Source of the DNA: Candidatus Neomicrothrix sp. UBA6944
GTDB lineage: Bacteria; Actinomycetota; Acidimicrobiia; Acidimicrobiales; Poriferisodalaceae
NCBI GenBank assembly: GCA_002448715.1
Contig: DJZU01000121.1
Span: 1-61,765 of the forward strand
DNA: 61,765 nt
Direction: 5' to 3'
A program made the translations under genes and the position numbers. Below are positions 32,053 through 41,512 of the stretch, piece after piece; the stretch's first letter is position 1; the number at the start of each line of letters is the position of its first letter. Below the pieces are notes generated by a model. It was not told the DNA's origin. It ran no database searches and was given only the letters and a program-made list of their open reading frames with translations.

Positions 32053-33482
32053 GCTCCGTCTGGTACGTGCTGGCCGAATGAGTCACTGCAACGGGACCCC
32101 GATGGCAAAACTTTGAGAGGGTTTGCAAAGCCATCGGGATCGAAAGCTTCCCTAACCAGATCTTGAGTCGCCATGTCGTGAGCACTAAACAACATTCCCA
32201 TATAGTCACGTTTTTCGAGCCCGATGCCATGTTCACCGCTAAGGACTCCGCCTGCTTCAATCGATGCCGTAACTATTGCCCGACCTGCGGCTTGCACTCT
32301 TTCGAGTACTCCTTTTTCCTCACTGTCGTAGGCGAGTATCGGGTGGAGGTTGCCGTCTCCTGCGTGAAAGACGTTGACGGCGATCAAGTCATAGGCGTCG
32401 GCGATTTGATACACCTTTTCGAGGACCTCAACTAACTTACCTCGCGGGACAACAGTGTCATGCAGGTAGTAGTCGGGTTTGATTCGAGCGACCGCGCCAA
32501 ATGCGTTCTTTCGTCCCTTCCACAACAAAGCCCTTTCTGCATCGTCGGCCGCAACCCTCACACTGCCCACTTGGTGCCTGTTTGCCACAGCGCGCACAAC
32601 CTCAACCCCGTGCTCCACTCCCCCGGGTAGACCATCCAACTCCACAAGGAGTACCGCGTCAGCTTCAGTCGGATATCCCGCGTTTACAAAAGCCTCCACT
32701 ATTTCGATGGCGCGTTGATCCATCATCTCCAATGCGGCCGGAATTAAACCGTTAGCAATAATTGACGATACGGCTGCCGCCCCATCGCGAACGTCAGCAA
32801 AATCCAGCAGCAGAGTGCGGACCTCTGGAGGGTTCGGAGTGAGGCGAACAGCTACTTTTGTTGCCACACCCATTGTGCCTTCCGAACCTATAAAGAGGCC
32901 TCGCAGGTCATAGCCCGGTGATTCGGCAGTCAAATCGCCTAGTAACGCAACTCGACCGTCCGGTAGAACCACCTCTATTGCTGCAACATGAGCGCTGGTG
33001 ACGCCATAGGCGAGGCAGTGTGGACCGCCGCTGTTATTCGCGACGTTTCCCCCTATCGAACACACTTGTTGGCTCGAAGGGTCGGGAGCGAAATGAAACC
33101 CGAGGGGAGAAAGTTCACGGCTGAGATCGAGATTGAGTACTCCGGGTTCGACCCAGGCAATTCGATTGTCGATATCAATATCGAGGATCTTGTTCATTTT
33201 GGCAGTGGCGATAACCACAGGGTCCCCAACCGGGACAGCACCTCCTGCCAAACCAGTCCCCGAGCCCCTTGCCAAGAAAGGCCTGTCGTACCTTCGGCAC
33301 GCGAGAATTATTTGTTGAACTTCTTCGGTGCTTGTCGGGAGACAGACGATCATTGGGTCGCCTTTCAATACCGACCCATCTTTTGCGTAGAGCCCTAACT
33401 CAAAGTCGCCGTCGCGCGCGCGATCACCCAGAAACGAACGTAGTTCTGAGAGAAGCTTCTTATCGGCAGACTTATGCACCAT
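32043..33482 (-). CDS. glcD: glycolate oxidase catalytic subunit GlcD
   Basis: GlcD holds FAD and the catalytic site that oxidises glycolate (or lactate) to the 2-oxo acid. The 479-residue protein has the FAD-binding motif ARGSGTGLAGGAVP, then GGNVANNSGGPHCLAYG, GLFIGSEGTMGV, and C-terminal NVFHAGDGNLHP and SGEHGIGLEKRDYM with the catalytic His. The operon order glcD-glcE-glcF fits the usual complex. It diverges from the gene at 33502 with 19 bases between starts. Confidence 0.93.
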   Translation of the reverse strand: MVHKSADKKLLSELRSFLGDRARDGDFELGLYAKDGSVLKGDPMIVCLPTSTEEVQQIILACRRYDRPFLARGSGTGLAGGAVPVGDPVVIATAKMNKILDIDIDNRIAWVEPGVLNLDLSRELSPLGFHFAPDPSSQQVCSIGGNVANNSGGPHCLAYGVTSAHVAAIEVVLPDGRVALLGDLTAESPGYDLRGLFIGSEGTMGVATKVAVRLTPNPPEVRTLLLDFADVRDGAAAVSSIIANGLIPAALEMMDQRAIEIVEAFVNAGYPTEADAVLLVELDGLPGGVEHGVEVVRAVANRHQVGSVRVAADDAERALLWKGRKNAFGAVARIKPDYYLHDTVVPRGKLVEVLEKVYQIADAYDLIAVNVFHAGDGNLHPILAYDSEEKGVLERVQAAGRAIVTASIEAGGVLSGEHGIGLEKRDYMGMLFSAHDMATQDLVREAFDPDGFANPLKVLPSGSRCSDSFGQHVPDGAWV

Positions 33483-33501
33483 GACGAACGTATCGTAGGC
33501 T

Positions 33502-34254
33502 GTGAATGTGACGAAGCCCTCAATCGCATCAAATCCCGATCGCGAATGGTTGTCTTACGAAGACCCGAGCGAACATCGGACGTGGCTCTTTGACATAACG
33601 TTCCTCATGAGTAATTGGACGTGCATATATGGAGCAGGCTGTCCCGGCGTTGCATCGGAACCAGCTCCTGAGGCTCAGTTGGGCTGCTGCACACACGGCG
33701 CATACATTTCCGACGAATCCGATCTGTCTCATGTTCGTTCTCAGATTGAGCGGCTAACCAGCAGCCTGTGGCAGCACAAAGCACTGGCAAGCGAACTAGG
33801 GGATCCGTTATGGAAGGACGAGGAGGGGTGGTGGCGGACCCGGGTGATTGATGGAGCCTGCATTTTTCAAAACCGTCCCGAACACGCTGCTGGCGCCGGG
33901 TGCGCATTTCATCACCTAGCAGTCGAATCAGACACTTCGCCGATGACGACCAAACCGGAAATTTGTTGGCAGGCTCCCATACGCCGAGAGGACCATGAAA
34001 CTGTTACGGGACACATTTATACGATGGTCCGCGAATGGGAACGCCGTGACTGGGGAGGTGAAGAGACCGACGTCTGGTGGTGGTGTACCTCTGACGCACA
34101 AGCACATGTCGCCACAGAAGCCGTTTACCAACACATGGAGGCAGAGATAACTGCTATCTGCGGCAATGTTATCTACAGCTGGTTGCGCTCCGAACTCGAC
34201 CGCAGACAGTCTCAAGCTGTTCCACTGCCCCACCCCAGTGTGCGACGGGTTTAA
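33502..34254 (+). CDS. conserved cysteine-rich protein (YkgJ/DUF3109-like?)
   Basis: This 250-residue protein has eight Cys: 41, 47, 62, 63, 120, 134, 155 and 195. The spacing includes a vicinal pair (GCCTHG), DGACIFQNRP, GAGCAFHH and PEICWQAP. This resembles the metal- or Fe-S-binding YkgJ/DUF3109 type of zinc/iron-chelating proteins, with actinobacterial homologues of unknown role; the match is from memory. It is probably cytosolic, with no signal peptide. The GTG start is 19 bases from the divergent glcD start. A role linked to glycolate oxidase is only a positional guess. Confidence 0.68.
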   Translation: MNVTKPSIASNPDREWLSYEDPSEHRTWLFDITFLMSNWTCIYGAGCPGVASEPAPEAQLGCCTHGAYISDESDLSHVRSQIERLTSSLWQHKALASELGDPLWKDEEGWWRTRVIDGACIFQNRPEHAAGAGCAFHHLAVESDTSPMTTKPEICWQAPIRREDHETVTGHIYTMVREWERRDWGGEETDVWWWCTSDAQAHVATEAVYQHMEAEITAICGNVIYSWLRSELDRRQSQAVPLPHPSVRRV

Positions 34255-34256
34255 AG

Positions 34257-34493
34257 CTAGTTTTCTTCAGCGTCCGTTTCGGCGTCGTCGAAATCCGCGT
34301 ATTTCGCCGCTAGTTCCGAGTAGTCATCATACTTTTCAGCCAGATCGCCATACTGATCATCAGGCGCGTCTTCCTCTTCTTTCGCGAACAAGTCAGGTTC
34401 ATCGAAATCGAAGTCTTCGACGGAGAAAGCAGCTGCATTCTCTCGTTGAAATTTTCGCGCCTCTTCGTATCGGCGATGACGACCCTTCTTCAC
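34257..34493 (-). CDS. small protein with a basic start and acidic end (DUF3073-like)
   Basis: This protein of about 78 residues has a basic start (MKKGRHRRYEEARKFQREN) and a strongly acidic, Tyr/Asp/Glu-rich tail (DDQYGDLAEKYDDYSELAAKYADFDDAETDAEEN in segments). The GTG at 34493 is chosen because GAGGAG lies 6 bases upstream. A longer frame to 34565 would add a poor leader. The layout recalls actinobacterial DUF3073 proteins; the match is uncertain. It is the last gene of the pyk-to-rnd run. Confidence 0.6.
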   Translation of the reverse strand: MKKGRHRRYEEARKFQRENAAAFSVEDFDFDEPDLFAKEEEDAPDDQYGDLAEKYDDYSELAAKYADFDDAETDAEEN

Positions 34494-34610
34494 GGATGGC
34501 TCCTCGTTTCCAAACCGCCAAATTCGCGACCGAGGCGCAAACCAAAAGGGCGGATCAACGCACAACGATCACCTCTTTTCTAGCAGATTTAGACGCTAAA
34601 AATTGAGTGG

Positions 34611-35867
34611 TTAGAGATTGAAATGAGCTTTATTTCTAAAACCCTTATTTCCACGCGGTTCGAGCACTAGGCCCGCTTTTTCGAAGGCCAACGCTGCACG
34701 GCCTTCCACTAGGGCTCTAATTCGTTCCCCAACCAAATCAGATCGCCAACCCGTCGCTAGACGAGAAGTTGGAGAACCGCGCAGGAAATCGGTGATGTCT
34801 GAGCGCGTAGCGAGCAACGCGGGGTCAAGAGACTCATCTTTTGCAACTTGAGAGATCCAAGCGGAAACCAAAGTCACGGCAGCCCTCAAGTCCTTATCCA
34901 GTTGTGGGCTGTCGTCGGGCTCTAGGGTTGCTACTTGGTCTGACGGGAGGCTAAGGCCTTCCTCAACCAGCGCAATCATTTCCGCTCCATTTATGTCTTT
35001 GAGATAACGACCATCAAAACCTCGAATCGACTTAAGTTCACTAGTTGACCTAGGTGCCCGTTGCGCGATTCCGACGAGAGCCAAATCAGAAAGCACAAAG
35101 CGAACCGGTACGTCCCGGGCCCGTGCCGTAACTTCTCGCCATTCAGCCATATGCGCTGCAACACGCCTAGCTTTTCCTGTTAGGTGACGGGCTTCTTTGA
35201 TCCGGGTCCACGCAAGCTCTGGAGCAACATTGGGTTTCAGACGTTCTTGCATCCGCTCACATTCGGCGATGGCCCAATCCACTCGGTTCATTTGCTTAAG
35301 GTCAGCTAGGAGACGGTCATGCACCTCGAATAGATACCGCACATCGTTAGCCGCATAGTCCCTTTGATTCGACTTGAGAGGCCGTTCTAGCCAGTCAGTT
35401 AAACGGTCTCCCTTAGGTAACCGAACTCCTGTGTATCGCTCTACAAGTGACGACAATGACGGAGTCGTCATTCCGACAAAACCAGCCGCCACCTGAGTGT
35501 CGAATAGATCATTAGGAACGGTTCCACACGCACGCTCCAGTACTTCAAGATCTTGTGCAGCAGCATGCATGATGAAGGTGGTGTTGCTGTCCAAAGCATC
35601 CGCTAACGGGGCGATATTCACTTCTAGGGGATCGACCAAATAGATGTCATGACCGAACTGGAGTTGAAGGAGTGCAAGTTTCGGCCAATAGGTTCTCTCT
35701 CGATGAAATTCGGTGTCGAGAGCAATTCGCGACGCTTTGGCTGCTTCATTTACCAGACTCTCAAAGGTGTGTGTATCTCTCACCCACTCATAGTCGGCAG
35801 ATGCGCTCTGGTTGGGTGTGCTGGGAATAGACGCCGCGTAGCCGGTCAGCTTTCGACGGCGCGTCAC
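34611..35867 (-). CDS. rnd: ribonuclease D
   Basis: RNase D trims the 3' ends of tRNA precursors and other small RNAs. The 418-residue protein has the DEDD exonuclease motifs (IALDTEFHRERTYWP, FDTQVAAGFVG and YAANDVRYLFEVHD) followed by two HRDC-type domains at about residues 210-400. The length fits actinobacterial RNase D. The GTG start overlaps the rhodanese gene stop by 4 bases (GTGA). Confidence 0.93.
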   Translation of the reverse strand: MTRRRKLTGYAASIPSTPNQSASADYEWVRDTHTFESLVNEAAKASRIALDTEFHRERTYWPKLALLQLQFGHDIYLVDPLEVNIAPLADALDSNTTFIMHAAAQDLEVLERACGTVPNDLFDTQVAAGFVGMTTPSLSSLVERYTGVRLPKGDRLTDWLERPLKSNQRDYAANDVRYLFEVHDRLLADLKQMNRVDWAIAECERMQERLKPNVAPELAWTRIKEARHLTGKARRVAAHMAEWREVTARARDVPVRFVLSDLALVGIAQRAPRSTSELKSIRGFDGRYLKDINGAEMIALVEEGLSLPSDQVATLEPDDSPQLDKDLRAAVTLVSAWISQVAKDESLDPALLATRSDITDFLRGSPTSRLATGWRSDLVGERIRALVEGRAALAFEKAGLVLEPRGNKGFRNKAHFNL

Positions 35868-36181
35868 TTTGGTTCACATTCAACTGGGAGCTGGGCGTCC
35901 AACCAGGCCAGAATTCCCCCCGTGACATTGACCGCATCAATCCCCTGAACGCGAAGGTATTCGCAGGCCTTAGCACTTCTAACTCCGCTACGGCAGATCA
36001 CGTACACAGGAGGCCCACAGAGAATTTCATCTAATCGGTCGACAACTTGCCCTAAGGGAATAAGGCGGCTCCCAGAAAGGTGCGCCTCGTCCCATTCGTC
36101 AGGCTCGCGCACATCTATGACCTGAGCCCCTGATTCCAAGCGGCTAGCTAAGTCTTCCGCAGAAATTTCAGGGATTGTCAT
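35864..36181 (-). CDS. rhodanese-like domain protein
   Basis: This is a 105-residue single rhodanese domain with DVREPDEWDEAHLSGSRLIP and the active-site loop CRSGVRSAKACEYL. The Cys is the sulfur carrier in thiosulfate or persulfide transfer. It lies between mobA and rnd, and could supply sulfur to molybdenum cofactor or tRNA modification, but that link is positional only. Confidence 0.93.
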   Translation of the reverse strand: MTIPEISAEDLASRLESGAQVIDVREPDEWDEAHLSGSRLIPLGQVVDRLDEILCGPPVYVICRSGVRSAKACEYLRVQGIDAVNVTGGILAWLDAQLPVECEPK

Positions 36182-36215
36182 CCAGTCACCTCAACTTGAG
36201 AGGATAGCCCTACCT

Positions 36216-36776
36216 CTAGCTGCTTGAGGCGTTCAAGAAGTCCACAACGCGCTGAAGCTCTTCGGGTGTGTTGACGTTCTGAACTTCATGCTCGCATGCC
36301 TGCGCGGTTTCGAAATTCTCTGCTGTCAGGAGATATTTCGGTCCTCTTGCGCCTTGCTCATATCCGTTGCGCAGCATCACAGCTGCGTCTTCTTTGTATA
36401 AGCCAATCAATGGCTGTAAATAATCGCTCTGAGCCAAGACCACCGCCCTTTCAGTCTCACTGCCCGCATTAATGATTCGTCTAATGAGGTCTTCTGAAAT
36501 TAACGGAACATCGCAAGGACATACGAAGACATCTCCAAAGGTTTCGACGGCGCCTATCAACGCACTCAATGGTCCCGCTTCAGGCCGAGAGTCCGCTATC
36601 GAAGGCAGCCCACTGTGTGTTTGGCCGCCAAGCGTGTATATGCGGTCAATCCCCGCTGCGCTCATTGCCGCCGCCACCCATTGAACCATTGATTTACCCG
36701 CAAGCTCTAACGATGCCTTATCGCGACCCATGCGTGATGACTGACCCCCACAGAAAATCGCTCCCGTGATCGTCAT
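36216..36776 (-). CDS. mobA: molybdenum cofactor guanylyltransferase MobA
   Basis: This 186-residue nucleotidyltransferase has the signature GAIFCGGQSSRMGRDKASL at residues 5-23 and CPCDVPLISEDLI for the metal site. MobA joins GMP to molybdopterin to form the MGD cofactor. The ATG overlaps the DUF3151 stop by 4 bases (ATGA). Other cofactor genes are not in the window. Its C-terminus (VNTPEEL) is typical of the family. Confidence 0.9.
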   Translation of the reverse strand: MTITGAIFCGGQSSRMGRDKASLELAGKSMVQWVAAAMSAAGIDRIYTLGGQTHSGLPSIADSRPEAGPLSALIGAVETFGDVFVCPCDVPLISEDLIRRIINAGSETERAVVLAQSDYLQPLIGLYKEDAAVMLRNGYEQGARGPKYLLTAENFETAQACEHEVQNVNTPEELQRVVDFLNASSS

Positions 36777-37213
36777 TCTGTATCAGGCACTCCAGACGGA
36801 TCCAACTGGCTCAGAAATTGTGCGCAGCGGTCTGCTTCGTCTGTCTCTCCGATCGCTTGAGCGGACCGCGAAAGACCTAGCAGTGCTCGAAGAAAGCCTC
36901 GGTTGCTTTCGTGAATCCATCTGACGTAGCCACTTCCCTTCCAGCCTGAGGCTCGTAACGTGTCGAGGCCCCGGTGGTAGCCCACTCTGAAATACGCGTA
37001 CCGTTCGATGTGTTCTATGGAAAGTTGACCCAGCGCCACCCATGCGTCCAGGTATCTTGGCCACATTGCAGCGACGCCAGCGACAAGTGATTTTCTCTCG
37101 GCTTCAGGTGCGTCTAGAGCTTTGGCCAGGGCGACAACGGCCTCTTCGTCATAGGTCGTGATGACGGTCTCTGGTAATCTTCCGGCGGAAAGGTTAATTG
37201 GCTGTTCAGGCAT
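36773..37213 (-). CDS. DUF3151 family protein
   Basis: This 146-residue helical protein has the actinobacterial DUF3151 pattern: AYFRVGYHRGLDTLRASGWKGSGYVRW followed by HESNRGFLRALLGLSRSAQAIGE. The function is unknown to me. It lies between an alpha/beta hydrolase and mobA and overlaps mobA by 4 bases. There is no membrane span or signal peptide. Confidence 0.85.
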   Translation of the reverse strand: MPEQPINLSAGRLPETVITTYDEEAVVALAKALDAPEAERKSLVAGVAAMWPRYLDAWVALGQLSIEHIERYAYFRVGYHRGLDTLRASGWKGSGYVRWIHESNRGFLRALLGLSRSAQAIGETDEADRCAQFLSQLDPSGVPDTE

Positions 37214-37237
37214 GTTCTGACTTTAGCGATCGCTCTC

Positions 37238-37996
37238 TCAATAAGTTCGTGAACCTTGGTCCGCAGCATTTCGGATCGTCGCAGCTATGACCGGAGCATG
37301 AGTCATGGGGGCATCATGTCTGGCTTGTGCAATCCGGACCAAAGTACCGTTTTTCGCTTCTGTGACTGTTAGTTCCGCCGCACGGTGTGCGTGCGGGCCG
37401 GACAATTCGCCCACCCCTGCGTATACAGGTACCGATATGTCACCAATGACATATCGCCGCTTCAGCTGTGTATGTAATTCGTGAACCATGAGGGTTCCTT
37501 GACTTCGTAACCGCTCACGGCTTCGTTCAGGCAACGCCCGCCATCGTTCTTCTCCCACCATGCGACGCACAAAATGTTCGGCAGCATCTCCTGGGTCAAT
37601 ATCCGCCCCTGGCGGTAGTGGCCACCATTCTTCCCAACCTCGCGGCGCTTCGTAAGACACGACCCCACGAATCGGCTGCTGACCTCGAGACGCTGCCGCT
37701 AAAGCGATGCTTCCACCGTAGCTGTGGCCAAAAACGATCGATGGCACCCCATTGATTACACGTTCCAGATCCTCAACATGTTGTTCAAAGGATGTCGGCT
37801 GGCTATCCGGGTCCGACCGGCCATACCCTCGTCGGTCATAGCGCACAACTACTTTCTCCGAAATGTTGCGCGCTACCCTAATCATTCCTGCCGCTCGGTC
37901 GACAGCACCGTGGACCATTACCACTTGTGGGGAGGCCCCGACGTGCGCGGACCGATATACCGCTAAGCCATCTTCAAGAGTCCACGTTTTGGACAC
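37238..37996 (-). CDS. alpha/beta hydrolase
   Basis: This 252-residue alpha/beta hydrolase has VMVHGAVDRAAGMIRVA (oxyanion region), the nucleophile elbow FGHSYGGSIAL and a C-terminal ARHDAPM with the His. The substrate is unknown. The GTG start lies 3 bases after the pyk stop, so it is in the same operon as pyk, DUF3151 and mobA. Confidence 0.88.
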   Translation of the reverse strand: MSKTWTLEDGLAVYRSAHVGASPQVVMVHGAVDRAAGMIRVARNISEKVVVRYDRRGYGRSDPDSQPTSFEQHVEDLERVINGVPSIVFGHSYGGSIALAAASRGQQPIRGVVSYEAPRGWEEWWPLPPGADIDPGDAAEHFVRRMVGEERWRALPERSRERLRSQGTLMVHELHTQLKRRYVIGDISVPVYAGVGELSGPHAHRAAELTVTEAKNGTLVRIAQARHDAPMTHAPVIAATIRNAADQGSRTY

Positions 37997-37999
37997 GAA

Positions 38000-39433
38000 T
38001 CAGGGGACTCGGAGAACTCTGAGCGTGTCAGTAGCGTGAGTTGCCGCACTTGAGCCCGAGACAACGACGACAGTGTCGCCTGAGCGAACAACACCGACGC
38101 GAGAAGCTGTAGCTACGGCTTCCTCAGCCGTGGCGGCCGGAGTCGCTTGTTCATTGAATATCAGGGGGCGTGTACCCCAAGAGAGAGACAGCTGATTAGC
38201 TGTCCGGTCGTCGAACGTCATCCCGAAAAGTGGGACTGTGGGCCGGAAACGAGCAACGCTGCGGACAGTAAATCCTGAACGACTCAAACAGATAATGGCT
38301 TCAGCATCTGTATCAGTTGCTGTGCGGGCCGCTGCCGATGTTAGGGCATCAGTCACACGCAGATACGCGGCGTCTGATTTAGCTCTCCGCCGAATTGCTT
38401 GAATGTGTTCAACCCAGGCCTCGTAGCTAAATTTCTCGTCGGCGCGGGCAGTGATTCGTGCCATGGTCTTCACTGAGTTGATTGGGTCTCTTCCGATTGC
38501 TGTTTCCCCACTGAGCATGACAGCTGAGGTTCCATCGAACACGGCGTTTGCTATGTCTGAGGCTTCAGCGCGAGTTGGGGTGGGTGCGGACACCATCGAC
38601 TCGAGCATCTGGGTAGCTGTAATCGCTGGTCGGCCAAGAGCGATGCATTCTTGAATAATGTGTTTTTGTAGATGAGGAAGTTCTTCGATATCTGCTTCCG
38701 AACCAAGGTCTCCTCGAGCAACCATGACTGCACCGGAAGCTTCGATAATACCTTCAAGGTTCGAGACTGCTGCCTTAGTTTCAATCTTCGCGATAATCAA
38801 TGGCCCACGGGGTGCAGGCTCAACTCCTAGTCGTCGAATGTCATGCGCTGACCGAACGAACGACACTGCGACCATGTCCGTGCCCAATTCCACGAAGGTG
38901 TCCAGAAGTGCCAGATCGTGATCTGTAGGCGAACTCAGCCTTAGACGATCGGATGGCACGTGGAGGCCCGGTCGCCCTTCGAGTCGCCCGCCATGGACAA
39001 CCCTAGCTTTCAACCTGTCCCCTTCTCCTTCTTCGACTTTTACGACTACTTTCCCATCCGCAAACGACAAACTGTCGCCGAGTTGAACGTCTTGAAGGAG
39101 ATTCGGGTAGTCCACGCTGATGACGTCAGCGGTACTTACATCGCCCTCAACGGCGAGCGACAGCTGCATGTCTTCAAGAAGTTCAACCCCTCCGTCGCGA
39201 AAGGGAGCACACCGGATTTTTGGGCCTGGGAGGTCAACAACAATGCCGACATATCTTCCGAGGTCGCCGGCAACTGACCGCACCATTTGGAATTTCTCAA
39301 CTTGTTCATCAAGAGTTCCGTGAGCTAGCCCGATGCGAGCTACATCCATACCAGCTTCAATCATGCCCCGTAACGTCGATTCGTTTTGGGAAGCGGGGCC
39401 AATAGTGGCAATGATTTTCGTGCGGCGTGCCAT
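38000..39433 (-). CDS. pyk: pyruvate kinase
   Basis: Pyruvate kinase makes pyruvate and ATP from phosphoenolpyruvate. The protein has TKIIATIGPAS at the start, IVVDLPGPKIR, the catalytic IIAKIETKAAV, VMVARGDLG and ATQMLESM, then a C-terminal allosteric domain. The frame extends to an ATG at 39460, but the ATG at 39433 matches the start expected for the family (ARRTKIIATIGP) and gives 477 residues. It is the first gene of a minus-strand run ending at 34257. Confidence 0.95.
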   Translation of the reverse strand: MARRTKIIATIGPASQNESTLRGMIEAGMDVARIGLAHGTLDEQVEKFQMVRSVAGDLGRYVGIVVDLPGPKIRCAPFRDGGVELLEDMQLSLAVEGDVSTADVISVDYPNLLQDVQLGDSLSFADGKVVVKVEEGEGDRLKARVVHGGRLEGRPGLHVPSDRLRLSSPTDHDLALLDTFVELGTDMVAVSFVRSAHDIRRLGVEPAPRGPLIIAKIETKAAVSNLEGIIEASGAVMVARGDLGSEADIEELPHLQKHIIQECIALGRPAITATQMLESMVSAPTPTRAEASDIANAVFDGTSAVMLSGETAIGRDPINSVKTMARITARADEKFSYEAWVEHIQAIRRRAKSDAAYLRVTDALTSAAARTATDTDAEAIICLSRSGFTVRSVARFRPTVPLFGMTFDDRTANQLSLSWGTRPLIFNEQATPAATAEEAVATASRVGVVRSGDTVVVVSGSSAATHATDTLRVLRVP

Positions 39434-39547
39434 GCCGTCCAAGGTACCGAGCCATGCCAAAAAGACCAGAAGAATTTCTAGTGTTCATCTGATCGTCACC
39501 AAGGAAGAAGTAGCGATTGCCTTGCTCAACCTCCTATCGTCGCTCTA

Positions 39548-40168
39548 ATGGAGTTGATTTTCGTTCGCCATGGGAGACCTGAACACATCCAAAATTCTGA
39601 TGGCAGCCCAGCAGATCCTCCATTGGCAGAGATTGGGCACCTTCAGGCAGCAGCAGTGGCGGAGTGGCTGAAAGAAGAGGCGATCCATTATCTTTACAGC
39701 AGCCCTATGCGTCGGGCGCTGGAAACCGCAAAGCCTATAGAAAAGGCTTTAGGGCTGACTGCCACCATTCGGGAACATTTAAGTGAGTTTGACCGCAATT
39801 CAACTTCGTATGTGCCGATGGAGATTTTGAAACAGGTAAATCGGAAGGCTTGGGAACGCATGGCGTCCGGTGCCGTTACCGGCCCCACAGAGTCGTTATC
39901 TAAATGGCATCACTCAGTGCTTCTAGAGGTTGAGGAACTGATCGAGCGACACTCTGGCCAGCGGATTGCGGTTGTATGCCACGGAGGTGTGATCAACGCC
40001 TATGTCGCATCCTGCCTATCCCTCAACCAAGACGATTTCATGAAGTTCGACGTCGATTACACATCGGTGAGCCGCATCCTCGCGTCGGGGGCTGGACACC
40101 GAAGCGTTAAATCCATCAACGAGACCACCCATTTCAGAGGGAAGCCACATTTATCTCTCCGTGACTAG
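39548..40168 (+). CDS. histidine phosphatase family protein
   Basis: This 206-residue protein starts with the phosphatase signature FVRHGRPEH (catalytic His) and has YSSPMRRALETAKPIE and AVVCHGGVINAYV. It belongs to the phosphoglycerate-mutase/CobC-type branch, which hydrolyses small phosphates; the substrate is not evident. It diverges from pyk by 114 bases and converges on the acyl-CoA dehydrogenase. Confidence 0.93.
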   Translation: MELIFVRHGRPEHIQNSDGSPADPPLAEIGHLQAAAVAEWLKEEAIHYLYSSPMRRALETAKPIEKALGLTATIREHLSEFDRNSTSYVPMEILKQVNRKAWERMASGAVTGPTESLSKWHHSVLLEVEELIERHSGQRIAVVCHGGVINAYVASCLSLNQDDFMKFDVDYTSVSRILASGAGHRSVKSINETTHFRGKPHLSLRD

Positions 40169-40180
40169 CTGGACGCTCTC

Positions 40181-41368
40181 CTAGTTATTTGGAACCTCAG
40201 AGAACGGCTGTTCTTTGTCTGTTCGCACGTCGCCCGGAAGCCCTAAAACTCGCTCACCGAGAATATTTCGCATGACCTCTGAAGTACCTCCCTCAATCGA
40301 GTTGGCCCTTGAGCGCAGGAACTGCTGCTGAGTACTTGCTGCCCCCATAGCCATCGCCGATCTTTCAATCGAGTAGGTGTCGTACAACATTCCGTTAGCA
40401 CCTAACAGTTCCATGTTGAACTCGTGGATATCTTTGTTGTTTTCGGCGAACGCCAATTTGCCGGTCGAGCCTTCCGGTCCAGGTACTCCCTTAGCTCGGT
40501 TTTGACTGGCGCGGATGTTTGTGAGGCGAGCTACTTCTGCCTTCGCCCATAGGGTCATCAAGCGATCTCGAGTTGCTGGATCTTGACGAGCCTCGTCCAT
40601 TTCCGCCCAGAGCCGAACCGATTCAGCTATTGGACCGGATCCACGCGGTGCCTGACCTCCCCCAATGGCGACCCGTTCATTCATTAACGTCGTCAGCGCG
40701 ACTCTCCAACCCTCACCGGTTTCGCCCAAACGTTCTGAATCTGGGATGCGAGCGTCCGTGAAATACACCTCATTGAATTCAGCGTCTCCAGTCATTTGCC
40801 TCAAGGGCCTGACGTCGACGCCCGCCTGGTTCATGTCTACGACGAAATACGATAAGCCTTTGTGCTTTGGTGCTTCCGGGTCAGTGCGAGTCACCAGACA
40901 TCCCCAGCGGGAGACGTGAGCCAGCGTTGTCCACACTTTCTGGCCGTTAACTACCCATTCGTCACCGTCTTTCACGGCTCGACTCGTTAATCCCGCCACG
41001 TCGCTACCAGCTGATGGCTCCGAAAACAGCTGACACCAGATTTCTTCGGTTGTGAAGAGGGGTCGCAGATATTTCGCTTTCTGCTGCTCACTTCCGTGCG
41101 TGTAAACCGTGGGGCCACACATTCCGTACCCAATGGGATTACGTGGCCAACACATTGGGGCACCCGCCTCAACGAGTTTGGTGTTTACCTGCCCTTGGAG
41201 CTTGGGCGCAAGACCAAGTCCTCCGTACCCTTCGTCGAAGTGCACCCACGCCAGCCCAAGGTCATATTGAGCGCCAAGGAATTCTGTGCGCGAACCGTTG
41301 GGATCATGTTCCTCGAGTAACTGCTGAACTAGGTCGTCAAGGTGTGTTTCTTCGGAATTTTGGTTCAT
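40181..41368 (-). CDS. acyl-CoA dehydrogenase
   Basis: The protein of 395 residues has the flavin-linked dehydrogenase motifs: CQLFSEPSAGSDVAGL, VVNGQKVWTTLAHVSRWG and RSRANSIEGGTSEVMRNILGERVLGLPG at the end. Such enzymes oxidise the alpha-beta bond of acyl-CoA with FAD. The frame begins at 41404, but the ATG at 41368 has AGGA about 6 bases upstream and is preferred. The Gly in SIEGGT stands where a catalytic Glu often follows, so the exact substrate class is uncertain. Confidence 0.93.
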   Translation of the reverse strand: MNQNSEETHLDDLVQQLLEEHDPNGSRTEFLGAQYDLGLAWVHFDEGYGGLGLAPKLQGQVNTKLVEAGAPMCWPRNPIGYGMCGPTVYTHGSEQQKAKYLRPLFTTEEIWCQLFSEPSAGSDVAGLTSRAVKDGDEWVVNGQKVWTTLAHVSRWGCLVTRTDPEAPKHKGLSYFVVDMNQAGVDVRPLRQMTGDAEFNEVYFTDARIPDSERLGETGEGWRVALTTLMNERVAIGGGQAPRGSGPIAESVRLWAEMDEARQDPATRDRLMTLWAKAEVARLTNIRASQNRAKGVPGPEGSTGKLAFAENNKDIHEFNMELLGANGMLYDTYSIERSAMAMGAASTQQQFLRSRANSIEGGTSEVMRNILGERVLGLPGDVRTDKEQPFSEVPNN

Positions 41369-41512
41369 GTCTGTTCCTGTGCATTTAGCGCTTTGCGAGA
41401 CCAAGAAATCTTCTCGATGGCGATCGAAGCCAGTTTCTCAGCTTTTGGCAGCTTTACTGTCTCTTGATCGCAAGTTTTATGCCCGATGGATTTGTCGACT
41501 TATTGCAGGTGC

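Noticed and set aside
39655..39690. A stretch like the 5' part of a Ser/Leu tRNA (GTGGCGGAGTGGCTGAAAG)
   Set aside because: It lies in frame inside the histidine phosphatase gene, and no acceptor stem or anticodon arm follows.
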